The translations under genes were made by a program, and so were the position numbers. A stretch of 19,212 nt of DNA, from NCBI GenBank assembly GCA_051745065.1, contig JBNJDQ010000035.1, forward strand, positions 1-19,212. The letters are read 5' to 3'. Positions within the stretch are counted from its first letter, which is position 1. The number at the start of each line of letters is the position of its first letter. The notes below the pieces were generated by a model. It saw nothing but the letters and a program-made list of their open reading frames with translations, ran no database searches and was not told the DNA's origin. The DNA is from Chitinivibrio sp051745065. GTDB taxonomy: Bacteria > Fibrobacterota > Chitinivibrionia > Chitinivibrionales > Chitinivibrionaceae. Positions 6,624 to 14,418 of the stretch are shown here, in pieces.

Positions 6624-7802
6624 TCAGGAGAGGGAAGAATCCATACAGTCCGGCTCGAAAGAGGTATCTTCATGCCCAAACCCCGGGGTCGGACTGCATT
6701 GAAACCGAAGGACCCGGCGCGGATCGGCGTCCAGTATCCTGACCGTCACGTCACCCAGGCAGATTGACTCGCCCGGGGCGGGGATTCCGCCGGCAGCAGC
6801 ACAGATCATTCCGTTGAGCGTGTTGACGGAACGGTGTTTCTCAAGAAGTGTATTGTCAATGAGATGGGCAAGGTATTCCACGGGAGTGCTGCCGGTAAGG
6901 GTACAGGGAAGCTCGGTGAGAGAGCAGGGAGAGCGTTTTTTGTTCCGCCAGAAGCGGATAATGTCCTCGAGGCGACAGTATCCGTAGAAACTTCCGTATT
7001 CATCGTTGATAAGGGCCAGGTCGATTTTTTCTGTGCTCAAGTAGGCCAGAAGCTCCCCCACGGGGCGGTTGAGAGAGAACCAGCCCGTCCGCAGGGGTGC
7101 TCCCTGCTGCAGAATTTTCTGCGGTCCGTGCAGGGTATTGCCGCCGTGCAGGCTGTATTCTGCCGGCAGGGCTCCTTCATTGCGGTGACGTGCACAGCGG
7201 TAGACCGGTTCGCGGCTGATGCCGATGAAGCTGTTAATCAGGGCATAGGAGCCCTGGCTGATCAGGCCTTCCTCCCGACTGCGCCGCAGGGCAGTACTGT
7301 ATTCTTCGCGGGTGACAAAAAAAGCGGGACTGCGGAGAATATATGCGCTGTTAAAATAGATGAGTCGGCGATTGACAGATCGAAACAGGCGGATAATGAC
7401 GGTTATTTTTCTGCGGATGTATTCCAGAAGCGGGGCGCAGAAGCGGGCGTAAGGGCGCGAAGTACGTATGGCGATATTCTTGGGGATTATTTCGCCGAAG
7501 ATAAGAAGTATTGCCGTAGCCCCGACCAAACGGAGCCAGATGATCCCCGGAAAGAACATTTCGATAAGGGTGTTTACTTCGCTGATAATAAAGAGATTGA
7601 CAAAAAGGTTGCATAAAAGAATGGTTATCAGGGTTTCTTCAGTGCCGGTCAGGAGTCGGTGAATTGCCCGGTCCCGGAAATCACCTGCCGAGAGTTCTGC
7701 CATGTGTTCCCGGCGGATCGAGAAGAGGGCTGTCTCAGAAGCTGAGAAGAAGCCCGAAAGCAAAAGGAATATGAGCGTGGAAATACTGTGCAGTATCAGC
7801 AT
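6624..7802 (-). CDS. CNNM/CorC-type membrane protein with degenerate CBS region
   Basis: This 392-residue protein resembles the CNNM/CorC (HlyC/TlyC-like) family, linked to magnesium and cobalt efflux or resistance. The DUF21/CNNM membrane domain is clear: the signature SGFFSASETALFS at 16-28, further hydrophobic helices at about 58-105, and FGEIIPKNIA closing the domain. The middle, where two CBS domains are expected, fits poorly (FSLNRPVGELLAYL, LALINDEYGSFYGYCRLEDI), so at most a diverged CBS pair is present. The C-terminal GMICAAAGGIPAPGESICLG resembles the CorC_HlyC accessory domain. A GTG at 7820 is possible in frame, but it lies inside a hairpin; ATG at 7802 begins just before the first membrane helix. 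Neither start has a good Shine-Dalgarno. The transported ion is not shown by the sequence. Confidence 0.85.
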   Translation of the reverse strand: MLILHSISTLIFLLLSGFFSASETALFSIRREHMAELSAGDFRDRAIHRLLTGTEETLITILLCNLFVNLFIISEVNTLIEMFFPGIIWLRLVGATAILLIFGEIIPKNIAIRTSRPYARFCAPLLEYIRRKITVIIRLFRSVNRRLIYFNSAYILRSPAFFVTREEYSTALRRSREEGLISQGSYALINSFIGISREPVYRCARHRNEGALPAEYSLHGGNTLHGPQKILQQGAPLRTGWFSLNRPVGELLAYLSTEKIDLALINDEYGSFYGYCRLEDIIRFWRNKKRSPCSLTELPCTLTGSTPVEYLAHLIDNTLLEKHRSVNTLNGMICAAAGGIPAPGESICLGDVTVRILDADPRRVLRFQCSPTPGFGHEDTSFEPDCMDSSLS

Positions 7803-7812
7803 GGGCAGATAA

Positions 7813-7834
7813 ACGGGCACCGAACGGTGCCCGT
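7813..7834 (-). terminator. GC-rich hairpin after the DUF3352-like gene
   Basis: A 10-bp arm (acgggcaccg) pairs with cggtgcccgt, with two central bases between them; in practice the loop will be 4-6 nt. On the minus strand it begins 14 nt after the stop codon at 7848 and is followed by the short T-rich TTTAT. It is probably an intrinsic terminator, though the U-tract is short, and the next gene starts 11 nt further on. Confidence 0.6.
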
Positions 7835-7847
7835 ATGATTCAGGTAC

Positions 7848-9617
7848 TTAGAGGGCATTGCGCTGTGCGCTGATACGGGTAAAAAGCTTTACCATGCCGG
7901 GAACAAAGGTATCTTCAAAATTGGTTGATACTACGGCAGAACCGGTTATCATATCAGAACCTTCTAATTCTGAGGTTGAACTGATATAATTGATACTGCG
8001 AAGTTCATCGGCAAGATTTGTGATTGCTTCAGCACGCTTTGCATTGCCCATGGCGACCATGCCGCCCATGGCGGAGATGAAATCGGAAATCTGGTGCATG
8101 TCAATATAGACGACACCGCCGTTATTCTCATCCTTCAGAGTCTTTTGAGCATCCTTATGAGCCACCTTTTTGATTGCTGCTCCATCTTTGCCTTTGACAA
8201 GGTTGGCGAAGATCTCTTCTTCCGTGGTGATAACCAGGTCTTCGTCAATCACGCCGGCATATACGTTGGCCATATTGCCAGCCATGCTTGCATGGTAGCA
8301 GTCAGTTCCGCTGATCTCATCTTTGGAGAGTTGTACACTGGGGGGAGTCATTTGACCGAACGCCTCAAAAAGGGTATCAAGCATATCCATCAGTTTTTCT
8401 CCGTCTTTGATACCGAGGTGCAGCAGAGTGTTGTAGGTGCCCATGGTAATCTCTTCTGCATCATAGGCGGCAAGACCGATATCTGTCCCCAGATTCTGCA
8501 GGAAACCCTCTTCAATGTTCACACCCAGCTGTGTGCTCATGTCCGCAATGGATTCATCCATATCTGTCTGCATCTCTTCGGTGAAAGCGCTGGTGATATA
8601 GTCGTAATATGCACTCAGGTCAATACTGATATTGCTCAGGATCGCCGGTGTCATGGGTACATTCATTACGCCGTGTTCACGGTAATCGCGGTTATAGATG
8701 TCAGAGAGAGGGGATTTGCTGTTGTATTCCACGGCCATGTTTGCAACAAGATCGGAGGTGTTCATGGTAATACCCACGGCGGTGGATCTGTAAAAGTCGA
8801 TGAATTCCGTGAGCTTCCCGCCGGATACATCAGAGTACATGCTGAGGTTACTGTTCTGGCTGCTGAGGGTATTGAGTATTTCCGAAAGGTTTTCTTTTAA
8901 TCCGGTTTCGGCGATATTGGCATACATAAAGATGTTGTTGGCCGGGTTCACCTCGGCGGTCATCTTTTTGTAGCCCTCTGTTGCATGTATGGACTCCGTA
9001 CCTGCAGTGACAAGGTCGAACTCCTTTTGGGGATCGACACCTTCAACGCCAATGGTTATTACGAGAAGGGAGTCAACCTGGCCGAAGATGAACGAGCTCT
9101 CTTCGTCCCCGGAGTACAGTATGCCCTCTTTAACTTTTATATCGGCATCTTCCTCGCGCATAATATCAATCAGGGTTTTTGTTATCTCTGCCTGGTCTCC
9201 GCTGTTTTTAAGAGGGGCGATAAAGGAAAAACTGCCCTTCAGCGCGGGGGATGTTCCCCAGGATGAAGAGTCGACCGTCATTGAGAGGTTCGTGGAAAGA
9301 AAATAGAGGGACCCGGCAGTATCGACACCGGCATCGGCCAGGGCCGCAACATCGGTCAAATCAATGCCAAAGGTTTCCTGTGCGCTTTCCGCAGCAGGGG
9401 CAAGGGGATACGTTCCGAGAACGGTATTGCTTTCAGCATCGACTTTCATGATGTCGCGCAGGTTTGCAATGGATCCCGCTTTGCACAGGACCTGTGTCTG
9501 GGCAGGGATAAATGCCGGCAGATCCGCCGTGGGTGCAACGGGACCGACCTGTCTGAAGAGAAGCACAGCCACAATGACGGCTGCACTGATTACGAGAATT
9601 GAAAGCAGTTTTTTCAT
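7848..9617 (-). CDS. Membrane-anchored DUF3352-like protein of unknown function
   Basis: This protein has 589 residues. A single hydrophobic segment at 4-21 (LLSILVISAAVIVAVLLF) after two lysines is a signal anchor or signal peptide; no lipobox cysteine follows, so it is not an obvious lipoprotein. The rest appears exported and soluble. The opening DLPAFIPAQTQVLCKAGS and repeated patterns such as DEDLVITTEEEIFANLV resemble the DUF3352 family, which has no established function; this assignment is by eye. The sequence is rich in Asp, Glu, Ser and Thr, with Met-rich stretches. ATG at 9617 is chosen because AAGGA lies 8 nt upstream and it places the basic residues directly before the hydrophobic segment. 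The gene has its own promoter and is followed by a hairpin, so it is probably transcribed alone. Confidence 0.8.
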   Translation of the reverse strand: MKKLLSILVISAAVIVAVLLFRQVGPVAPTADLPAFIPAQTQVLCKAGSIANLRDIMKVDAESNTVLGTYPLAPAAESAQETFGIDLTDVAALADAGVDTAGSLYFLSTNLSMTVDSSSWGTSPALKGSFSFIAPLKNSGDQAEITKTLIDIMREEDADIKVKEGILYSGDEESSFIFGQVDSLLVITIGVEGVDPQKEFDLVTAGTESIHATEGYKKMTAEVNPANNIFMYANIAETGLKENLSEILNTLSSQNSNLSMYSDVSGGKLTEFIDFYRSTAVGITMNTSDLVANMAVEYNSKSPLSDIYNRDYREHGVMNVPMTPAILSNISIDLSAYYDYITSAFTEEMQTDMDESIADMSTQLGVNIEEGFLQNLGTDIGLAAYDAEEITMGTYNTLLHLGIKDGEKLMDMLDTLFEAFGQMTPPSVQLSKDEISGTDCYHASMAGNMANVYAGVIDEDLVITTEEEIFANLVKGKDGAAIKKVAHKDAQKTLKDENNGGVVYIDMHQISDFISAMGGMVAMGNAKRAEAITNLADELRSINYISSTSELEGSDMITGSAVVSTNFEDTFVPGMVKLFTRISAQRNAL

Positions 9618-9667
9618 GGATTTTATCCTTGGAAAAAATGAATAGTACAAATAGGTTTTGATTCTAA

Positions 9668-9696
9668 TATATATACTCTTTACGCCTGTACTGCAA
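9668..9696 (-). promoter_or_regulatory. Sigma-70-type promoter of the DUF3352-like gene
   Basis: TTGCAG (9691-9696) and TATATA (9668-9673) are 17 nt apart on the minus strand. The predicted start near 9661 leaves a leader of roughly 45 nt that includes the AAGGA ribosome-binding site. The whole element lies between the permease stop codon and the next gene. Confidence 0.62.
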
Positions 9697-9706
9697 GGTT
9701 TTTCTC

Positions 9707-10798
9707 CTACTGGCTGAACTGATTGCGCGGGTCGAGAACATCACGCAAAGCATCACCGAGAAAATTAAAGGCCATAACGGTTATAAATATGAAGATGCCC
9801 GGAATAAGTATCCAGGGATGCAGCTGAATATCCGGAATATTCATGGCGTCGGAGAGCAGACTTCCCCAGCTGGTCTGCGGGTCATGGATGCCCAGGCCGA
9901 TAAAGCTGAGACTGCTCTCAAAGATAATATATGCCGGAATCGTGATTGTAAGAGTTACAACAAGATATGAGAAAGTCTGCGGGATAATATGGCGCAGGAT
10001 AATTATGGAACGGCGCTGACCGATGGATTCCTCCGCCTGAATGAACTCCTGTTCTCTGATGGAGCGGGTCATGCCCCGCAGTACTCTGGCCATACCGGCC
10101 CAGCCGATGAAGCTGAGGATAAAGATGATCATGAAATACAGTTGTATGGAGGACATATCCGCCGGAAAAATCGAGTGCAGTCCCAAAAGTAGGTAGAAGC
10201 TGGGAATCATCATGACCACTTCGCAGATGCGCATAAGAACGGAATCTGCAGTTCCGCCGAAATATCCGGCGATTCCTCCGATCACCACGGCTATAAGTGT
10301 GCTGAACAGCACGCCGATAAACCCGATGGTCAGGGAGACCCGTGAACCGTAGATTATGCGGCTGAAAAGATCCCGGCCCCGGGCGTCGGCACCGAACAGA
10401 TAGACGCGCCCCGCAGAATCGCTGGCACCGAACAGGTGGCGGTTCATGGGAATAAGGCCGAATAGTTTATACGCTTCACCCCGTGGAAAGAGGGTAAGAC
10501 TGAACTGACGGGTCGTATCTTCGCGGTAGACCTTGCGCTGGTAGCGGTCCCGCGTGGTTTGATAATTGTAGAACACGGGCCGGAGCCGGAACCTGCCTTC
10601 GGTATCGAAAAAATGCAGCCGTGTGGGCGGTGCATAGGAATGGTCGCGAACTTCACTGCCCGGTGTGTACGGGGCGATGAATCCGGAAAACAGCATGATG
10701 GTGTACAGAAGCAGCAGAATACCGCCCCCTGCTCTCCCAAAGGGATGGCGCAGTACCTTTCTGAGAAGGGAGCGCGGTTTCTGCGGTACGGAGCTCAT
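9707..10798 (-). CDS. DppC/YejE-type peptide ABC transporter permease
   Basis: This is an inner-membrane permease subunit of the oligopeptide/dipeptide/nickel class (OppC/DppC/YejE). Of 363 residues, 23-42 form the first membrane helix, followed by an unusually long extra-cytoplasmic insertion at about 45-135 like that of YejE-type members. The conserved block FGADARGRDLFSRIIYGSR (135-153) opens the permease core, with several helices to the C-terminus. The cytoplasmic EAA loop, which docks the ATPase, is seen at 251-274 (EFIQAEESIG...ILRHIIPQ). The ATG overlaps the stop of the preceding gene in ATGA, so translation is coupled to it. No partner permease, ATPase or binding protein is in the window, so it is an orphan here and must work with subunits encoded elsewhere. 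Substrate is unknown. Confidence 0.9.
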   Translation of the reverse strand: MSSVPQKPRSLLRKVLRHPFGRAGGGILLLLYTIMLFSGFIAPYTPGSEVRDHSYAPPTRLHFFDTEGRFRLRPVFYNYQTTRDRYQRKVYREDTTRQFSLTLFPRGEAYKLFGLIPMNRHLFGASDSAGRVYLFGADARGRDLFSRIIYGSRVSLTIGFIGVLFSTLIAVVIGGIAGYFGGTADSVLMRICEVVMMIPSFYLLLGLHSIFPADMSSIQLYFMIIFILSFIGWAGMARVLRGMTRSIREQEFIQAEESIGQRRSIIILRHIIPQTFSYLVVTLTITIPAYIIFESSLSFIGLGIHDPQTSWGSLLSDAMNIPDIQLHPWILIPGIFIFITVMAFNFLGDALRDVLDPRNQFSQ

Positions 10799-11487
10799 TC
10801 TTTCTGCGCGGTCGTATCAGCAAGAGTGTCCTGTGTTGCCGCCGTCTGCTTCGGGAGCGGAGCGTTTTGTTCACCCTTTTTTTCTTCCCCCTGCGTTCCT
10901 GCGGCTTCGCTCCAGAGAGCCTCCGCCCGTGTTTGGCCTTCCCGTGAGAGGTAGGCGTAGCTGATATAGCCGTCCCGATAGTTGACCTGCGTCATGACCG
11001 GGCGCTGAGGACGGGCCTGCTCCCGTTCCACCAGGGCCTTATTCATCTTCATAAGGCCGATAACAATGGAGAGATATCCCTTGTACTTCATGCGTGCCTC
11101 TTCAGCGGAAAGAGCGGGAACCTTCACGGCATCGAGGGAGTCGAGACTGTTCTTTTCGTCCCCGGAGATTACAAAGCCCGCCATGTAGCGCAGAAGGGTA
11201 TCTTCTTCGGAGCGGGGCGGGTAGAAGAGGCTCACCACGGGGGCGGTGCTGTCAACACCGGCCTGCGTCAGGCTTTTACGCAATGAGTCCAGGGCGGGTT
11301 CCGCCTGTTTGTAGGGGTTGGCTCCGGCAAAGGTGCGTGGGACCAGAATAAAGCTGTCTGTAACTTTTTGTGAGAATTCAACGGAGTTCCAGCCGCCGTA
11401 CCAGGCATACAGTCCTGTTATGACTGCGGCAAGTATGGCCAGGGAAATAATAATATTGCGCAGCAGTTTGTTCTTCAGTAGATTCAT
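10795..11487 (-). CDS. Membrane-anchored protein, possible GyrI-like domain
   Basis: This protein has 230 residues, with one membrane helix at 11-31 (NIIISLAILAAVITGLYAWY) and no lipobox. The central region has features of the GyrI-like small-molecule-binding fold: LFYPPRSEEDTLLRYMAGFVI (from about 87), and after VPALSAEEARMKYKGYL a helix IVIGLMKMNKALVE. Anchored GyrI-like proteins are known (animal TEX264), so the architecture is plausible, but the match is by eye and may be wrong. The last 35 residues are low-complexity (Ala, Gln, Thr, Glu, Lys). AGGA stands 7 nt before the ATG. It starts 9 nt after rluD and overlaps the permease gene by 4 nt, so the two products are probably made together and may act together. 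The function is unknown. Confidence 0.72.
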   Translation of the reverse strand: MNLLKNKLLRNIIISLAILAAVITGLYAWYGGWNSVEFSQKVTDSFILVPRTFAGANPYKQAEPALDSLRKSLTQAGVDSTAPVVSLFYPPRSEEDTLLRYMAGFVISGDEKNSLDSLDAVKVPALSAEEARMKYKGYLSIVIGLMKMNKALVEREQARPQRPVMTQVNYRDGYISYAYLSREGQTRAEALWSEAAGTQGEEKKGEQNAPLPKQTAATQDTLADTTAQKE

Positions 11488-11496
11488 GATACCGTC

Positions 11497-12501
11497 CTAA
11501 TAATTAATTGAGTCCATATTTTCGGTTTCAAATACGGCAAGATCCTCGTCTGAAAGATCGATTGCCTCGCAGGCCTTGCGGAAATCCGCCGGCAGAGGAG
11601 CCGTAAATGACGTGCGTTGCCCTGTAAAGGGTGAGTCAAAGGCGATATAGCGGGAGTGCAGAGCGTGGCGCTTGAACTTTGCATAAATGCGGTATGCAAA
11701 GGGGCGCTCCATGGGCTCCAGCAGTTTGACCTTTCGCTTGTCCCCGAGGTAGAGATTGTCCATAACCAGGGGAAAGCCGGAGTAGGCCGAGTGTACCCGA
11801 ATCTGGTGCGTGCGCCCCGTATGAATGCGATAGGCCAGGGCAGAGATGCCGCAGCGGTAGCGCAAAAGAAGGTAGTCTGTTACGGAGGGACGGCCGTCAG
11901 CGCGCACTGTTCGCTTAATGGGGCTGGATTTGCTTCGGCCCAGGGGCGCATTGATCCGGCCGTTTTTTTCCGGATACCGTCCGATGGCAAAACCGAGATA
12001 TCCCTTGTACACCTTCCGCTGCATAAAGAGGGTACTCATCTTCCCGTGGGCCTGTTCATTCTTTGCGGCAATGATAATTCCGCTGGTGTTTTTGTCAAGG
12101 CGATGTACCAGAAGTGGGGTGCCGGGAATATCACGAAGATAATAATAGATGCCGTTGAGCAGGGTGCCGTCAGGGTTGCCGTTTCCCGGATGGACCACCA
12201 GGCCGGCGGGCTTATTGAGCACCAGGAGGTGGTCGTCTTCGTAAATAATATCCAGGGGCAGATCCTGCGGGACAACCTCCACTTCTTTGGGTGGTTCCAG
12301 CAGTGATTCATCATGGATTTCGATTGTATCTCCGCCGCGCAGGAGGTAGTTCTTCTTGCTCAGGCCGCCATTGACTTCCACCCGGCCATCTTTGAGTGCC
12401 CGCTGGATACGGGTTCGCGAGACTTCGGACATGTGGTGTGACAGATAAATATCCAGGCGGGTTTCCGCATCTCTGTGGTCCACGGTTATTGCTACGCTCA
12501 C
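11497..12501 (-). CDS. RluD-type 23S rRNA pseudouridine synthase
   Basis: This is an RluA-family pseudouridine synthase, which isomerises uridines in 23S rRNA (RluD modifies helix 69 in E. coli). The 334 residues show an N-terminal S4 RNA-binding domain (about 14-65, RLDIYLSHHM...VEVNG) and the catalytic domain with HRLDKNTSG, whose Asp136 is the nucleophile. Further family motifs are LVLNKPAGLVVHPG (93-106) and RIHTGRTHQIRVH. The length and the S4 domain favour RluD over RluA, but RluC-like specificity cannot be excluded. Translation starts at GTG, which overlaps the lspA stop in GTGA, giving a 4-nt overlap and coupling. lspA-rluD neighbours are common among bacteria. Confidence 0.93.
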   Translation of the reverse strand: MSVAITVDHRDAETRLDIYLSHHMSEVSRTRIQRALKDGRVEVNGGLSKKNYLLRGGDTIEIHDESLLEPPKEVEVVPQDLPLDIIYEDDHLLVLNKPAGLVVHPGNGNPDGTLLNGIYYYLRDIPGTPLLVHRLDKNTSGIIIAAKNEQAHGKMSTLFMQRKVYKGYLGFAIGRYPEKNGRINAPLGRSKSSPIKRTVRADGRPSVTDYLLLRYRCGISALAYRIHTGRTHQIRVHSAYSGFPLVMDNLYLGDKRKVKLLEPMERPFAYRIYAKFKRHALHSRYIAFDSPFTGQRTSFTAPLPADFRKACEAIDLSDEDLAVFETENMDSINY

Positions 12502-13034
12502 TTGTCGGCCTCCGGGGGAGTGTTTTCTTTGTCTTCGCCGAGAATTGTACCGAGAATGATCATGCCGATCCCCACGGAGAGAAATATGTCCGCTGCATTG
12601 AATATGGGCCAGGGGTCAAAGGGAGGGAACCCGAAGTCGACCTTGATGAAGTCCACAACGCCCTTTTCCTGGATAATCCGGTCAAGAAGATTGCCCAGGG
12701 CGCCGCCGGCTACACTGGCGCAGCCGAAGAACATCCAGGGATGGTCTGTGCGGTTGAGGTGCTGCACAAAGCGCAGGAGAATGATCAGAGCAAGGGCGCC
12801 GAAAATCAGGAAAAAGAGATGGGAGGGCAGAAAGGGAATCAGCCGCGAGGGATCGATGCTCCAGAGGGCGCCGGGATTGTAGACCAGGGTCCAGGAGAAC
12901 CAGTCGCCGAGAACGGGGATCTCTGCGGAGGGGGGGATGTTCTTCAACGCAATCTGCTTGGTGATAATATCCAGAAGAAAGGCACTCAGGGCAAGTATGC
13001 CGAAGAGCAGCCATTTCTTTTTGTTTTCTTTCAT
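12498..13034 (-). CDS. lspA: Prolipoprotein signal peptidase (signal peptidase II)
   Basis: LspA is the inner-membrane aspartic protease that removes the signal peptide of diacylated prolipoproteins. From ATG 13034 it has 178 residues, near the family norm of ~165. The catalytic aspartates are Asp118 in GNLLDRI and Asp149 in FNAADIFLSVG; the N-terminal LLDIITKQ replaces the common DQxTK block, and the GVVDFI segment is present. Four hydrophobic helices are visible. The longer open frame to 13166 is rejected because its extra 44 residues would overlap the preceding gene and GAGAGG lies just before the MKENKKK start. Its presence implies a lipoprotein-bearing cell envelope. It follows the radical SAM gene by 37 nt and overlaps rluD by 4 nt. 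Confidence 0.95.
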   Translation of the reverse strand: MKENKKKWLLFGILALSAFLLDIITKQIALKNIPPSAEIPVLGDWFSWTLVYNPGALWSIDPSRLIPFLPSHLFFLIFGALALIILLRFVQHLNRTDHPWMFFGCASVAGGALGNLLDRIIQEKGVVDFIKVDFGFPPFDPWPIFNAADIFLSVGIGMIILGTILGEDKENTPPEADK

Positions 13035-13071
13035 TAATCCTCTCAAATATGAGTATTTCTGTGAAATATAA

Positions 13072-13977
13072 TTATAAACCGGCGCCCTGTCTAATATCAT
13101 TATCACAAATCCATTTCTGCAGATATGCAAGGGAGCGCTGTTTATCGCTGCTCCATGCGGGAGCACGGAGTATGCCCTGCTGCGGAGGGGTATCTGCCAT
13201 GATCCGGTGGATCACGATGTCCGGGCGGGTCAGTTCGATACAGGCGCCGAGGATCGGGGCGTATTCCTCCCGGGACAGAGGCTGGACTTCCCCGCGGTAC
13301 CAGGCGGCTTCGATTTCTGTTCCGGCAATCACCATAAGCTGATGAAATTTGACGCCCTGCACGGGGAGGGCGGAAATATCCCGGACTGTCTGCAGCCAGT
13401 GCTCATGTGTTTCGCCGGGCAGACCGATCATGACATGGGTGACCACTTCGATGCTGCGCCGGGCAAGGCGCTGCACAGCATCGGCAAAATCAGCAAAGCT
13501 GTGTCCACGGCGGATACGCTGCAGAGTTGCGTCCCTGCTGCTCTGCAGGCCCAGCTCCACGGTAAGATGTGTCCGCTGGGCAATATCCGCAAGGTAATCG
13601 CAGATCTCATCATTCAGGGCATCCGGACGGGTGCCCACGGCAAGGCCGACCACATGGGGTTCCCGCAGGAGCGGTTCATAGATATTCTGTAATATCCGAA
13701 CAGGGGCATAGGTGTTGGTATTGGGCTGAAAATAGGGGATATAGCCGGTGCGGGGTTTTCTGTTCTGCTGTGCATTCCGGCGGCGGAATTGTTCCAGTAC
13801 TGCTGTGGCACTCAGATTATGAACGGGGCTGAAGGCGCTGTTGTCGCAGAAGGTGCACCCTCCCCGGCCGTTCTCTTTATTGGGGCAGGAAAAGCCTGCA
13901 TTCAGGGGAACCTTGATAACCGGGTGGCCGAAGGTCTCGCGCAGATGCCGGCGGTATGTTCTGTAGGGTAGTTCCAT
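13072..13977 (-). CDS. Radical SAM protein, YhcC/TIGR01212 type
   Basis: This 301-residue radical SAM protein carries the cluster motif in the widely spaced form of the YhcC family: Cys31 in GFSCPNKENGRGGC, then Cys41 and Cys44 in GGCTFC, which bind the [4Fe-4S] cluster and S-adenosylmethionine. Further family marks are YFQPNTNTYAP, VGLAVGTRPDAL and VMIGLPGETHEHWLQT. The C-terminal part is basic. The reaction of YhcC proteins has not been settled as far as I know; a role in RNA or tRNA chemistry has been suggested for relatives. AGGA lies 9 nt before ATG 13977. It heads the series leading into lspA and rluD, whose products act in envelope and rRNA maturation. Confidence 0.9.
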   Translation of the reverse strand: MELPYRTYRRHLRETFGHPVIKVPLNAGFSCPNKENGRGGCTFCDNSAFSPVHNLSATAVLEQFRRRNAQQNRKPRTGYIPYFQPNTNTYAPVRILQNIYEPLLREPHVVGLAVGTRPDALNDEICDYLADIAQRTHLTVELGLQSSRDATLQRIRRGHSFADFADAVQRLARRSIEVVTHVMIGLPGETHEHWLQTVRDISALPVQGVKFHQLMVIAGTEIEAAWYRGEVQPLSREEYAPILGACIELTRPDIVIHRIMADTPPQQGILRAPAWSSDKQRSLAYLQKWICDNDIRQGAGL

Positions 13978-14092
13978 GGTTTTTATTCCTGATCTGTGCA
14001 GAAGCGGTACCGGCAGAGGCTGCAGGACCGGGCCGGAGAGTGTCTAACGCTGCGCAGGGTGTTCATAGATCATCGGGTAAGGTTTCTCAGAT

Positions 14093-14123
14093 AAAAAAAG
14101 GGAGCCGCATTGAAGAGGCTCCC
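14093..14123 (-). terminator. Intrinsic terminator after rplU-rpmA
   Basis: On the minus strand the stem GGGAGCC/GGCTCCC (7 bp, 10-nt loop) is followed at once by seven Ts (14093-14099 in plus numbering). It lies about 24 nt after the rpmA stop codon. Its form is textbook, so the ribosomal unit almost certainly ends here and the radical SAM gene needs its own promoter, which I could not identify in 13978-14092. Confidence 0.92.
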
Positions 14124-14147
14124 GTGAGATTCGGCATGGTTCGACCC

Positions 14148-14402
14148 TTACGCGGGAAAAACACTGACAAACTTGCGTTTACCGCCGCGGGTACGGAACT
14201 GAACCTGTCCGTCGATCTTTGCAAAAAGGGTATCATCGTTTCCTCTTCCCACATTCTGACCGGCATGAATTTTGGTTCCGCGCTGACGGATAATGATGCT
14301 GCCTGCTGTCACTGACTCGCCGCCGTAGGTTTTGACACCGAGCATTTTGGGATTACTGTCGCGTCCATTACTGGAACTGCCCTGACCTTTCTTATGTGCC
14401 AT
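14148..14402 (-). CDS. rpmA: 50S ribosomal protein L27
   Basis: This 84-residue basic protein is ribosomal protein L27, whose N-terminal tail reaches the peptidyl-transferase centre. The family features are plain: MAHKKGQGSSSNGRDSNPK at the N-terminus, then GVKTYGGESVTAGSIIIRQ and a C-terminal Lys/Arg-rich end. The tail begins directly with AHKKG, so there is no cleavable leader of the Firmicutes kind. GGAG stands 8 nt before the ATG. It follows rplU by 16 nt in the universal rplU-rpmA pair, and the strong terminator lies just after it. The obgE gene that often follows this pair is absent here. Confidence 0.97.
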   Translation of the reverse strand: MAHKKGQGSSSNGRDSNPKMLGVKTYGGESVTAGSIIIRQRGTKIHAGQNVGRGNDDTLFAKIDGQVQFRTRGGKRKFVSVFPA

Positions 14403-14418
14403 TCGTTACGCTCCGGAT

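Noticed and set aside
6834..7616. 260-codon open frame on the plus strand
   Set aside because: It lies opposite the clear CNNM/CorC-type gene and shows no family motif.
8094..8900. 268-codon open frame on the plus strand
   Set aside because: It is antisense to the DUF3352-like gene, has no Shine-Dalgarno or recognisable motif, and its cysteine- and histidine-rich product looks like a frame shadow.
13035..13166. N-terminal extension of lspA
   Set aside because: The extra 44 codons overlap the radical SAM gene and do not resemble LspA; a good Shine-Dalgarno precedes ATG 13034.
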